Assembly: GCA_963575745.1 (NCBI GenBank)
Contig: CAUYUJ010000725.1
Location: forward strand, 393,501 to 457,500
From: Prorocentrum cordatum
Lineage: Eukaryota; Sar; Dinophyceae; Prorocentrales; Prorocentraceae
Direction of reading: 5' to 3'
Length of the DNA: 64,000 nt
This document shows positions 51,863-62,405 of this stretch, in pieces (positions within the stretch are counted from its first letter, which is position 1; each line of letters opens with the position of its first letter). Under the pieces are notes generated by a model. It ran no database searches. It was not told where the DNA came from and worked only from the letters and a program-made list of their open reading frames with translations. Position numbers and translations under genes: made by a program.

Positions 51863-52781
51863 ATGGTGTTCGCGAGGGCGATCGCATGCTTAATATTTAC
51901 ATTGAGCGGCAGTAGTGTGGCCTCCGCCTTTCACGTTGTTTCGAATGCAGAGCACGGCATGGGCATCTATGTTTCTGACCCCAAAGATAAAATGGAACCA
52001 TATTCCGAGTGTGATGATATCGAAAGTGGAGGGCCCGATTGGGACGATGAAAGCTTGCATGTTGAAGACTGGCGACGTATTGTTTCTGAGTGCCGTCAAA
52101 CGTAAAATAACGAGTCATTGCGATCCGATAAGGAGCTTGTGCAGTTTGTGCATGTTGGCAAGTGCGCAGGCAGCTCAATTGGTACGGCCATCTACAAGAA
52201 CACCCCTTACCATGAGATTCACATTCGGCAGGTCGACAATTGCCGCGCAGACCAGCAACGCACGTGGATTGTTTCTGTTCGAGTCCGCTTGCTCGTGTTG
52301 CATCTGCTTTCAATTGGAGGAACCCCCTAAACGGAGATTCGCCGCACGGGCAGGAAGGGTTCCAGCAAGATAAACAAGAGCAGGCGTTCTATCGATGCTT
52401 CCGAGAAGTCAACGACTTTGCGGAGTCGTTGCAGGACCAGAGCGATTGCGGTAGCATTGCCCGCCGAGCGCTTGAGAAGCCAATAATGTCTGAGCACGTT
52501 GGGAAAGGCTTTCGCTATTATTTTGAACACGATCTCGACTGCACTCTCGCACAAGAGGTGTGTTTGATTCGTTCCGAGACGATTTCTCACGACCTTAAGG
52601 ACGTGTTTGGGCGTTTGGGGTGGGCGGCGCCCGCCGAAATTCCGCATGACAAGGGTCAGTACCCCTTCCAGCACAAACCTACCTCAGTGACAAGGGGAAG
52701 CACCTCCTGCAGAGCGCGTTGAAGGATGATTATGAGGTCGTGCGGGCTTTAGAGCGCGCTGCTAAAAACTGCAGGCGTTAG
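51863..52781 (+). pseudogene. Sulfotransferase-like protein, retroposed and frameshifted
   Basis: From ATG 51863 the protein starts with a signal-peptide-like MVFARAIACLIFTL segment ending SVASAF. After an in-frame TAA (52103-52105) the same frame carries LVQFVHVGKCAGSSIGTAIY, which fits the 5'-phosphosulfate (PAPS) binding loop of the sulfotransferase fold. A frameshift near 52270 leads to RVASAFNWRNPLNG, which fits the 3'-phosphate motif, then FYRCFREVNDFAESL and HVGKGFRYYFEH. A second frameshift near 52675 leads to YLSDKGKHLLQSALKDDYEV, ending at TAG 52779-52781. It would transfer sulfate from PAPS to a carbohydrate in the secretory pathway; substrate unknown. No intron interrupts it. It is the mRNA copy inside the retrogene insertion. 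Confidence 0.7.
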
Positions 52782-52883
52782 GTCGGCTCGTTTGAAGCAA
52801 CGATCTGAGCCACAGCAGCAGCCCTGCCACGTTTGAAGCTACACTGCCCTCTGAAAAGCCATGCCCGCCAAATCAGCATTTCT

Positions 52884-52935
52884 CCTGCTCCTCCTCCTCC
52901 TCCTCCTCCTCCTCCTCCTCCTCCTCCTCCTCCTT
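52884..52935. repeat. CTC microsatellite in the retrogene 3' region
   Basis: (CTC)n of about 50 bases between the stop codon and the A-rich tail, probably expanded after insertion. Confidence 0.9.
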
Positions 52936-53046
52936 CCCTCCTCTCTCGACTGCCGGTGTGCGGGGCCGTGGGCGCTGCCTCGGCCGCGGCGCGGCGGACC
53001 AACGGGGCGGGCCTCACGGAGCGAGATCCTTCCCCGACCGGGGGAC

Positions 53047-53080
53047 GAAACAAACAAACAAAAAACAAAAACAAAAAATT
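53047..53080 (+). other. A-rich tail of the retrogene
   Basis: AAACAAACAAACAAAAAACA followed by AAAACAAAAAATT directly precedes the right target-site duplication. It looks like a decayed or CA-interrupted poly(A) tail. Confidence 0.85.
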
Positions 53081-53097
53081 TGAGCAGGGTTCGCCGG

Positions 53098-55085
53098 GTT
53101 CCCTGTCCATGCCGCCTTGGGCCTTGTCCATTCGAGACAGAAGGCCGCCTGCCCAACAGTAGCCGCTGTCGGTGTCGGACAGCATTGGTTGTTGGGCGCC
53201 GTGCCCATTCTTTTCCGTGCCCAGTTCGGGCGACCAAGTCGGCGCGCACCGCCACCTGCCCCCGCCGTCCTGGAACGCCAGCTGTGCTCCGTCAGCGATC
53301 CCGGCGTCGCCAAGCCGGGGGGGGGGCGTGCAGGCCGACCCTGGGCCCAGGACGGTCCCGGCCAGGATTCAGCCACGCGCCGGGGGGGGGCAGGGGGGGG
53401 AAGGGGGAGGGCTTCTTGGAAACACCCCTGCTTCTTTGAAGGTGCGGGCCTTATCTGTAGACGTAAGGCCGGCGCCTTCTAAGAAGTAGCCTCCTTCTAA
53501 GAAGCCCTTCCCCTTCCCTTCACCCTCTTGTGCAGTTTGGGTGTCCTCCCTTGCCGCTGAGCCGGTCGCTTCCCCTGCCCCGCGTCGCGGCTCCTCTGCG
53601 AGCTGCGCCACTGCCGCTCGTTCGACGTTGGGCACGGTGTCTCGGCTCAAACCAGCCAGGGGTACACGCCGCGCCGCCTCGCGCGCGCCGTGGGAGCCTG
53701 TGCTGCAGCCGCGCAGTAAAGATCGCCCGCTCTCCGAGGCGGTTCGCTGGACTCCGGCGTGCGCTCAGGCGCTCTTCCAGAGGCCCCTCGGCGCACTTGG
53801 GCGGCACGTCGGCATTCGGCGACGATCCGCGTCGCCGTCGCGCTTGGCCTCATCTCGCGCTCGGGCAGTCGTGTGTCTCTGCATCCTCTGCCTAGTGCCT
53901 GTGTGCGTCCTCGACACGCCCGCGAAATATGAAACCACGCCCTGAGGTTAGCGCATGACCTCGCAGGCTGGGTGCGGCCGCGGTTGAGATTGCATCGGAG
54001 CCTGTCGGAGCCTTCATCGGATTCGGTCGCTCGTGCCCACATGCGGTCCTCACCTCCTGTCCCTATCGCTCCCTTCGCTTCTCCTCTTTCCTCGCTCTCC
54101 CGGTCGCGTCGACCGTCTCGCTGCCCTCTTCTGGAGTCACCCCCGAAGCACACCGGTCCTCTGGTGCTGCCTCCCTCCTCGCTTCGCCGACCGTTGCCAT
54201 GCAGGTGATCTGCAGGGTGCCCTGTGCCGACAGCCTTCTAGGCTGAGCCACCTTGTGGTTACGTATATCGGGACAGTTCGGGTGCATTAGGTGCCATCTT
54301 GGTTCATCCGTGTGCCTTTCGGGGGCATCTCAGAGCCGCTGGCGCCATCTTGGGAATCGTTTGGCGCATTGGGGCCATGTTGTGTCCTTCTTGGGCAGTC
54401 TTGGGCGGCTGGCGATTTGACTTCACACGATGTTTAAGGAGAGGCTTTCAGCGAAAACTATATATGTCGCTGTCTTGGCTCAAGACGGCGCAGTCATATT
54501 TGCTAGGTGCACTCCCCATGTGTAACTTTAGTTGCGGTTGTTAGCAAAGGACAACGGCCACGTCCTTCGATTATCCACCTCCCGATCCCATGGGGGTGAT
54601 CTCTTACATCTCGTTTTGTTTGCCATCCACTGACGAGTTGTGAAATACTCCGGTACGTCGCCGACGTTCTGCTAAGAGTAGGGCTATCAGCTTATAATTT
54701 CGTGGTCAAGCCTTGTGCCCTTCCTTTTCACTTGGTAGCGCATCTGACTACATCTTCATGTGGCGGGCTCTTACATCAGGTGTTATGTACATGACAACTT
54801 ACCACGGCACGGTGGAGTACCCCATTGCGCCGTCTCTCAGCCACTCTGGCCAGTCCTATACCTCCATCTCTCCCCACGTGGCCACACGCCACGCACGACC
54901 CAAACACCTATATCTACCCGCATGTTGACGGCCACGTCAGACCGCATAACCAGTCGCAACATTACGGGCGCGACAATCTCCAATGATAAGCAACCGAACG
55001 TCATCAGCTACAACATGACCATGCACCATGTTGAGGTCGCGATGTGTGGAACTATCTGGCGTGCGTAGGCCTCGCCGTGGCATGC
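53098..55085. other. No recognised gene; GGCNTCTTGGG repeats at 54300-54420
   Basis: The right arm of the inverted repeat lies at 53180-53222. Duplicated GCCTTCTAAGAAG phrases occur near 53470-53505. Frames at 53541-53945 are Arg/Ala/Ser-rich. 54700-55085 may hold the N-terminal part of the downstream gag, but no block is certain. Confidence 0.45.
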
Positions 55086-55129
55086 ATGCGAGGGGGGGGA
55101 CTGGATGAAACACGCACTCGGGGTCCCTG

Positions 55130-56440
55130 CTGGGGCCCCGCAGGTAACGTACCCTTCCGCGACTTTGTTCGCGAAGTACAGGCATGACCCAACGTTGCGA
55201 GCGGAATTATGACTCCGCCCCAACAGGCAGTTGCTCTGCAGCGCGGCCGAAGGGGACTGGCGAGGACACTAGCCATAAGGGTCCACCATTATCAATTACG
55301 GTGCGACACTGAAGTGGAGACGGACCGATGGAGTCACATACATCATGTACCTACTAAGCACCAAAGTTGAAAACATCGAGGGCGAGCGACAGCCCACCTC
55401 AGGGACAGCCCTCGTCGACTTCAGAGTCGACAGAGGCGAGCGCATCGACTCAGTGCTGGCCCGATTCGAGATGGCCAGACAGACAGCAGACTCAGCAGGC
55501 TGCAACATACCCTACTTCCAGATCCTCACCCTGATCTTCTTTCGCGCCTTGGGAGTTGGTACTTTCCGAGCAGCCCAACTACTGCAACCGCTGAGCGACC
55601 AGATGCCTTGCACTCAACAACAGTGCGACCAACGCCTGGAGCGAATGGGCAGCCATGGGCGCTTGGCCGAGCGCCCCCCAAGGGAACGTCGGGGGCATCT
55701 TCAGCGGGCGCAACGCCGGCACCTACCACGCCGGAATAAGCGACGCACTGGCAGTCATGCCGAACAGCATCTGGAATGACGGAGAGCCCGCTGAGTCCAC
55801 GACGCTCCCAGGCCAAGACGCCCACAACAACAACGAACAGGCGTCTGGCTCAAACGCGGGCTGGCCGCCAGCGGCCAGCTACACGCCACCTGGCGCGACG
55901 ACCTCCTGGGCCGCGCCCAGCCAGCGAGACGACGACGCACGCGGATGCCCATGCGGTCTATTCTTACCGGCGCCGAGAATCTCGACTGGTCAGACCTGCC
56001 CGCCGGCGATCACGCAGCTGCGCAATTTTTGCGCCCAGGAGTTCCCGCGCCAAAAGAAGTGGAGGCGACGCATGGAAAAACACAGCGAGGATATTCACGC
56101 GAGCTGCACGTCGCGTCTTCTCCCGCGAATGAAAGGGTCGCGGCGCGGGCGCAGGCGCGCCCGCAGACTGCGCGACAAGGGCATTCCCGCGCGCCTGGCT
56201 CGATTGACCGACTACGACTTTGAAGACTCATTCTTGGGGGGCATAGGTAGAGGTAAAGGTAGCGGGAAAAGGGCAAGGGATGTAGTCATGGGTGAGGGTG
56301 GAACAATGATGGCGTGCAACACCTGCGGGGGCGTCGAACACTTCCAAGCGCAATGTTCCGAGGGAAGTGGAGAAAAGGGGCGGGTCCGTATTTTTTGGCC
56401 CAGAGCAATCCGAAGCGGACATTATCGACTGCGTTGATTC
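55130..56440 (+). pseudogene. Ty1/copia-type gag with CCHC zinc knuckle (frameshifted)
   Basis: Three frames give consecutive gag blocks. Frame one (from 55149) reads VPFRDFVREVQA, a stop, then PPQQAVALQRGRRGLARTLA. Frame two (55345-55779) reads MYLLSTKVENIEGERQPTSG, then TALVDFRVDRGERIDSVLAR, FEMARQTADSAGCN and AAQLLQPLSDQMPCTQQQ. Frame three (55655-56437) contains a Pro/Ala/Ser linker, a basic stretch, DYDFEDSFLGGIGRGKGSGK and the zinc knuckle CNTCGGVEHFQAQC at 56315-56356 (C-x2-C-x4-H-x4-C). These match capsid and nucleocapsid parts of dinoflagellate copia-like elements. It would package element RNA. Two tandem palindromic elements follow 24 bases later. Confidence 0.65.
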
Positions 56441-56463
56441 GCCCGAAATGGATCACCCCTTTT

Positions 56464-56575
56464 CAGAGCCCCGAATCATCAGGGGCAACTCGGGCCAGGG
56501 CTAACTCGGGTTCGTTTTTGGGAATCCGAACCCGAGTTGCCCCGGGCCGAGCTGCCCCGGATAATTCGGGCGCCC
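56464..56575. repeat. Palindromic ACTCGGG element, copy 4
   Basis: Same layout as copies 1-3 with more C/T changes. It sits just after the end of the gag frame. Confidence 0.85.
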
Positions 56576-56689
56576 AGGGCCCCGCGCCATCAGGGGTAAT
56601 TCGGGTCAGGGCTTACTCGGGTTTCTTTTTCGGGAATCCAAATCCGAGTTGCCCCGGGCCCGAGCTACCCCGGATCATTCGGGCGCCCG
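56576..56689. repeat. Palindromic ACTCGGG element, copy 5
   Basis: Tandem partner of copy 4, as copies 2 and 3 are paired. Confidence 0.85.
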
Positions 56690-57658
56690 ATCCTTTGCTC
56701 TCGAACATGTTCTGCTCGGTTGTTGATGGCCAATTTTGCCCGCGCTGCCGCGTCGGCGGAGTGATGCGCCGAGTGCTTCCACGACGGGATCGAGGACTAG
56801 CGTCGAGGACTGGGCCGGCACGCGCTGGCACGGCGCGCGCAGGAATATTCAAACGACAGCGACGACGGAGACGACTGCGTGTCCGATGCGGAGACCACGC
56901 CCGCCACCGACGCAGAAAAAATGCGGCAGCTCGGGCACGAGCCGACGCGGCCCCACCCGCTCCCAGCCCAGACGGCGCCCGGATTCACGGAGGAGGAGAG
57001 CGGGCTGCAGAGGGGCGGGGACAGACCCGCGCTAACACAAGTATGAGGTGGGGTGCGTCTGGGGATGCCCCAATCGGCTCGGGCGGCCCCAGCAAGGGCG
57101 ACAGAAGGAGCAGTCGCCGCGGCGGCAGCTCAGCGGCCCCTCGCGCAGCCGGCGCACCAGGCAATGTTGGAAAATACGGCTTGGACACGGGCTGTCTCGG
57201 CGCGGCCGCAGTCGCTCTCGCGGCGCCGGCCGCTGCCAGGGCGCGGGCTACGCTGAGTCTGCCGAGCCCATGTGCGGCGCAAGCTCCAGCGATGCAGGCT
57301 GGGCAACGGGGCGAGCCTCCTCTGGCAAGGGGCATTCCTCTTTCTCGCGCGACGACCAGGGCCCGCGCGCGGAGGTCGACGAATCCGACGCAAGTTTTTG
57401 TTTTTCCGAGCAGGGCTGCGTCGAGGCACAGTTTTAGCCATTGGTGGTCTTTAAAGCGCTGCGTTATCCGCGACGCAGGGGACCACGCCATTAAAATGTC
57501 AACGTCAAGTGCCCGATTGACCGCCCATCTCGCAGCCCTCGCCATGGCGAGACGCCTTGGATCACCGACCGCGACGATGGCATGGGCGGAAGGGCGGCCG
57601 CGCCCATTGAGCACTATATCCTAATGACCGACGCGGAAGGCCGAGAACTAGAAGAACA
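56690..57658 (+). other. Probable copia polyprotein remnant, low certainty
   Basis: Plus frames contain acidic and Gly-rich stretches such as DDCVSDAETTPATDAEKMRQ and KYGLDTGCLGAAAVAL. The latter has a D-T-G-C pattern that could be a decayed aspartic protease site, though this is weak. Position after gag and before the methyltransferase-like ORF is the only other support. Confidence 0.3.
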
Positions 57659-59104
57659 ATGAAGACCTACGATTGTCACATCATCAAGATCTACAACGCG
57701 GACTGGCGGCGCCGGCGCCCGGATGATTACCCCGCTGGCGACAGCGACGACAGCGCCCCCGATATTCCCCGCCGTCGCGAGTTGACCGCGACAGGTCACA
57801 TTATTGGCGCGCCCCCTGCATTCCCTCCAGCATCGACCGAAGTGGCAGACGAGAAGATGGAAGGGGGAGGGGCACCGACTTCACCTGCCGAGCCGCAGGT
57901 GGACGCGCCCAGGGCGACAGCACGCCCGACGAGGAAACAGGCGGACAGGCCCAGGAGGCCCAGGAAAATGTCGCCCCCAAGAAGAAGCTGCGCCCAGACC
58001 GAGAGGTGGATCTGGGAGAATCCCCGATTTCGGGGAGGGCGCGAACAAGAGCGAGGACAGGCGCGGCCCCGCTGAAAAGCGAAGGCAGCGTTAGAAAGAA
58101 AGCCGCGCGCTGCAAGGGCAGCTCGACGCCCGTGCCTGGCCAGGCGGTTGCACAACGGCCCGCTGAGTCACAGGCTGGCCTGGCTTTTCGAGGTAACTCG
58201 GCACTGAGACTACCTGCTGTAGGCCTGGGAGGTTCGAGCTCAGACGGCCACGGGCGGGGGCAAGTCAAATCCCGACACCCCTTGCGACGCCGCAGTAATG
58301 GGAACTGAAGGCGACACGGGACCTGCCTCCAAATGCCACAACCATTACCAGTCGGCAAACAGCCGCAGCCCAAGCCAGAAGGCCTCCAAGTGGAGCCCTT
58401 CCGGCCCGATGGAAAGGAAAGGGCGGCGAAGCTCGCCGGCGCGGCGCGGGCGAAGTTCCAGGGCGGGCCACTTGCTGAGGCATCTGCCGGGTCGTCGGCC
58501 GCGGCCCCGTCATCTGCCGAGGTCAAAGGCTATGCCCTCTGATCAGGACGGCGCCGGCATCCCAGCTGGGGTGGGCGCGCCCATGGACTCTCCAAGCCAA
58601 GGAGGGGCGGACACGCCCAACAAAGATAACGGCCCTGGCCCATCTGCTATGCCGACGCAGCCTGCCGCCGAAACATCGCAAGGAGACGCGTCGCGTAGAA
58701 GGCTGCGCAACGCGCGGCCCTTGAGTCTCCTGGAAGAAAGGACACGGCTAGAAACCTCAATGCGAAGGGTGAATTTTCATAGCCACCGGTTACCACAGGA
58801 AGGAGACATGGCTGCTACGTCTGCGGGGCGGCCGCGCACTTGCAGACGTTGGCCATTTAGTAGCAATGCTTCTGATGAGCGATTCGTGAATGCGTGCTTG
58901 TCCTGGGGTCCTCACGATCGATGGGTAGCTTCCATGGATGATCTGGCCAACATTCGGGGTGTTCATCACTGCGGCGCAGTCGCCAAGGGGACGCGCGGCG
59001 AACCGCCCGAATCTATAACATGGATCTTTTCTGCGCATCGCCAATATGACGGACTATTCGGGCGCTCGGAAAGCACGCTTCCACATGAAGCGCACGGGAG
59101 ATAA
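57659..59104 (+). other. Low-complexity open frames in the copia region
   Basis: Frames 57659-58075 and 58298-59104 are open for 138 and 268 codons and are rich in Pro, Arg, Gly and Asp, with a more ordinary C-terminal part (SSNASDERFVNACLSWGPHD, then NIRGVHHCGAVAKG). No domain is recognised. They may be linker or gag-pol spacer of the element, or a separate gene. Confidence 0.3.
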
Positions 59105-60256
59105 CGAGGATGTCCCAACATTGTTGATTTGACCCACACATGGACGCTCGTTTCTTGACATACTATGCCCAGAATCATTGCGCGAACCTGTAGCAGCTGT
59201 AGGCGGCGGAACTCCTGGTCTCACTGACAACGCTCCCCAATTCTTCATACGCGGCATTATGTGAAGGTATCTACCCAGCAACCTTGAAATTGGATTGTAC
59301 TGCCACGCAGAGCACAATCCACGAGGAAAGACCGGCGGGCAGTTTGCGCGCGGATGCCCATGCCTGACTGAAGACCCCAGGATCTTGTCAGGCCCTGGGC
59401 CCGACACTCACTTATACATGTTCATGTGTATCCCGCGTCTTGCAAGATGGAGCTAAGGTGCGGCGTTCTGCCCAAGATATTGCCTCGACGGTTGGTTCCA
59501 ACTGTATCCTTCCGACCAATACGTCATACAATTTGCTCTGAAGCCTGACGAGAGGTTTGAATATTTTTGACACAATCCTCAGTTCTCCTCTGACGAATGC
59601 CATGAGCTACGGGGTTGGCCGGTAACCATGAGTGGTACCGATCTCCAGAACAGCTGGTTCGAGCCCGAAACGCCATTCGGTGTCGGGGTGGCCACGCCCA
59701 TGGGGAACCTTTTACAGAAGAATACGCACCTTCGCGGCGCTAGTGCGACGGCCGCACCCAGGAGGGATCTCGACCCAGAAGATTCTTCACCGGAGCCCAG
59801 AGAAATTTATGTAAAACGTTGGTTCTACTAGGTTCGGGCCCATGGCATTCGGTCAACCAAGATCCGAGGCGAGCCTAGCGTCAGGGGCGGGCGCGCCAAG
59901 TGGCCTACAAGCAGCATCGACAAGCAATGGGGACCTTATGAAGCGCATGGCTATGCTGCGCCAACATCCACACCTGGCAGCCGCTATATGGGCAACGTGT
60001 CTCTTCGGTACTCCACGCCAAGGCCAGGCCACCGGCAGTCCAGCAAGCTCGCCGATAGCAGCCCCAACAACAGACCAGCTTGGACAGACAGACAGCACGT
60101 GGGCAGCAGAGATTTATGTAGCAACAAAACCAGACAGCCATGTCTGAGATTAGGCTGCTCGGAGTGGATGTGACAGACCCGAACAACTGGACGCCTCCTT
60201 GGGAATAGCGCCCAGATGCGAGCCCGTCGGCAGACCGCCCAGATAGGCTGCTATTT
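59105..60256 (+). other. No recognised domain; copia region continues
   Basis: The frame 59628-59831 reads TDLQNSWFEPETPFGVGVAT. After its stop, another frame gives SEIRLLGVDVTDPNNWTPPW (near 60138-60200). Both look coding but belong to no family I know. Confidence 0.3.
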
Positions 60257-60769
60257 GTGCCGGCATTCGCCGCGCACCAAACAGACCTCCCATCCCAAGG
60301 GCCAGCTCCACCACAGATGGATCAGCCGTTGTTTTCCCGGGCACTCTGCAGAGATCAATGGAACACCAATGGTGGGCCAATTTTTCCAGAAGTGGCACGG
60401 GACATGGCGGATGGCTTCTATCGCTTGCAGGCGGTACGTGTAACGGGTTCAAAGCCGTATCCGCACATGGGTTATCACCCTTTCGCCGCGCGCCTCGAGT
60501 CCTCTGCACTGCGCGAGAAGATGTGGAGGCTACAGTGCGGTCACAAATGCCACGCCGAATGCTGCGGGGGGCTGGGCATCATCGCGGCGGAATATCCATG
60601 TGCGGGTTGCATCGACGCATCGAGCTCAGCAGCCGTGGCAATCCATAAGCAGCTGAGACATTCACTTATCTTAGCGCGTGGAGCTCATCTCAGCACGAGA
60701 CAGAGGCCGACCGCGGACAATCATTTCAGGCATGCCAGGACACTGGCGAGTATAACCGCGAAACGTTGA
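60257..60769 (+). CDS. Hypothetical protein with RING-like Cys/His cluster
   Basis: An open frame of 170 codons. Its middle reads MADGFYRLQAVRVTGSKPYP, then RLQCGHKCHAECCGGLGI followed by AEYPCAGC. The C-G-H-x-C-H-x-x-C ... C-x-x-C spacing resembles the second half of a RING/zinc-binding domain, but the first Cys pair is not evident. It lies between gag and the methyltransferase-like ORF in the same orientation and could be a segment of the same polyprotein. The start codon is uncertain; coding-like sequence extends upstream. Confidence 0.35.
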   Translation: MPAFAAHQTDLPSQGPAPPQMDQPLFSRALCRDQWNTNGGPIFPEVARDMADGFYRLQAVRVTGSKPYPHMGYHPFAARLESSALREKMWRLQCGHKCHAECCGGLGIIAAEYPCAGCIDASSSAAVAIHKQLRHSLILARGAHLSTRQRPTADNHFRHARTLASITAKR

Positions 60770-61197
60770 GTCGCTTCATGGACCAGGCTGTGGACGACGC
60801 TGTTACTATGATGGTCAGCTCGGCAATGGGCCACTGGCATCGATCTGATCGTCCAGTGGGCCGCTATGAGATGACCAGGACGCCGCTAGCAGGTGTCCGC
60901 CACATGGCGAAAGAGGCAGCCTGCAAGTGGGATCCAGACCCAATGACGAACCTCCTCCACCCACGCTTGGAGCAGGCGAGGGACTGGCTCGCAGGTAGCC
61001 CCGCCGTATCAAGGGCGGCCACGCCCAGAGAAGATTGGAGCACCATCCCTATTGTGGAGGACAGGCCGCAGGTCTTCCACATCGGAGACCCTAGCTCGTC
61101 GTCCCACAACACCGCCGAGCAGGGCGCCAGCGAGGGAAGGACGTGCCCGAGGGACGAGACGCTGGGTATCCTACCACACATAGATGACCCCCGCTGA
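60766..61197 (+). CDS. Hypothetical protein
   Basis: An open frame of 143 codons overlapping the previous frame by four bases. It reads MSRFMDQAVDDAVTMMVSSA, then ACKWDPDPMTNLLHPRLEQA, and ends in an acidic SSSHNTAEQGASEGR region. No family recognised. A four-base overlap with a frame change suggests one protein broken by a frameshift. Confidence 0.3.
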   Translation: MSRFMDQAVDDAVTMMVSSAMGHWHRSDRPVGRYEMTRTPLAGVRHMAKEAACKWDPDPMTNLLHPRLEQARDWLAGSPAVSRAATPREDWSTIPIVEDRPQVFHIGDPSSSSHNTAEQGASEGRTCPRDETLGILPHIDDPR

Positions 61198-62405
61198 CGG
61201 GGGCAGTCGGGCCCGCTGGCCAAGCCTGCCCACCGCCCCGAGGGGGCCAGAGGCACGGACACGTGCCTTATAACAAAAAACAGCGTGGACACACGCTCTA
61301 CAAGTAACACTCAACTGTGACAGTCTAAAGTTTCGGTTATAGAAGATCCCCGCGCGGCTACCTCCGAATGACGCCGTCGAGGATGCATGTGTAATCGTAT
61401 CACACATAACGAGGTAGTGACATCGATGGGGGCACAATTTCCCGGAGGAATCTATTCGGAGACTGCGCGCTGCCCTGGGTGGCCACGCCCGCTGGCTGGC
61501 ATGTTATATTGCCGGACAAACGGGCTGGGCCACACCGTGCGAGAAAACGCTATCTGACTACAGCGCATGCAAATAGTATTGGCCGGGCCGTCCGGGCACT
61601 TCTGGCCGTTAGCTCCAATAAAGAAACTCCACAGCCTTGAACTCAGAGAGATCCGGGTACGCCGACGCCATGTCGACAGTTAGTTTAATCGCACCAACAA
61701 GAGGCACGGTGGCTCCTATATACAGATACATCTCGCACCAAAATGCTGACGGCAATTTGGAATCGCAGGTGCATGCACTAGAGAGAACTTGCTGGACTGG
61801 CGCGGACACGACCAGCAACATGCCGAATGGCGATACAAGCCAATGACATTCCTGACCGCACAACTTGTGGACCAGCTCTGTAAAGACACAAAGAAGGCAA
61901 CGCACAAGTTTACCTACAAGTGTTCACTTGCAACGCTGCGAATGTGCATAAATACATGCAGTCCAGAGACAGCGGACCGTGTTGGGACGACGTAGTGCGA
62001 CGGGTCACGCTGGACCTTGGCAAAATGAAGGCGAGTGAAGATATCAAAGCCAAGGGCCAATCGACCAGCTACAACTGCAGAGCACCGTTACCCAACGGAG
62101 TCCGCAATCGATGCGCGAGGCTGCATGGGAAAGCAGATCCCCCAGCTTTGCTTGGACACGGGCATGCGCCGCCATGCCGCAAGGATCGAGCTGCGTTCAT
62201 CGAAGATGATCGATCCCCCCCCCTCGATTGGGCTTGGCGACGGCGACGCTGGGGACCTACCCGAAATCCTATGTTTTCCCACGCTGGTGGACACCATTCG
62301 CACAAATAACATTGCCAACCGATGCCCAGGTCAAGCTAAAAGAACAGCAGAAAGTCGTTAAGGAAGCTTTCATCAAACAGAGAAATATACCAACACACGT
62401 CGAAG
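61198..62405 (+). other. No recognised domain; fragmentary frames
   Basis: Short frames include LCLDTGMRRHAARIELRSS (62145-62205) and KLKEQQKVVKEAFIKQRNIP (62334-62395). They are likely parts of the same decayed polyprotein. Confidence 0.3.

Larger units (their letters stand above)
51732..53097 (+). mobile_element. Complete processed retrogene insertion (DinoSL mRNA copy)
   Basis: A 17-bp direct repeat TGAGCAGGGTTCGCCGG (51732-51748 and 53081-53097) brackets a DinoSL relic, a sulfotransferase-like coding region, a 3' region and an A-rich tail. This is the anatomy expected when LINE machinery reverse-transcribes a trans-spliced, polyadenylated mRNA into a nicked target. The insert is about 1.33 kb. 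Confidence 0.88.

Noticed and set aside
54735-54775. tRNA-like TGGTAGCGCATCTGACTAC
   Set aside because: The anticodon stem does not close, and no T arm or acceptor stem follows.
59650-59670. GGTTCGAGCCC resembling a tRNA T loop
   Set aside because: The flanking bases do not pair into a T stem and the phrase lies in an open frame (WFEPETPF).
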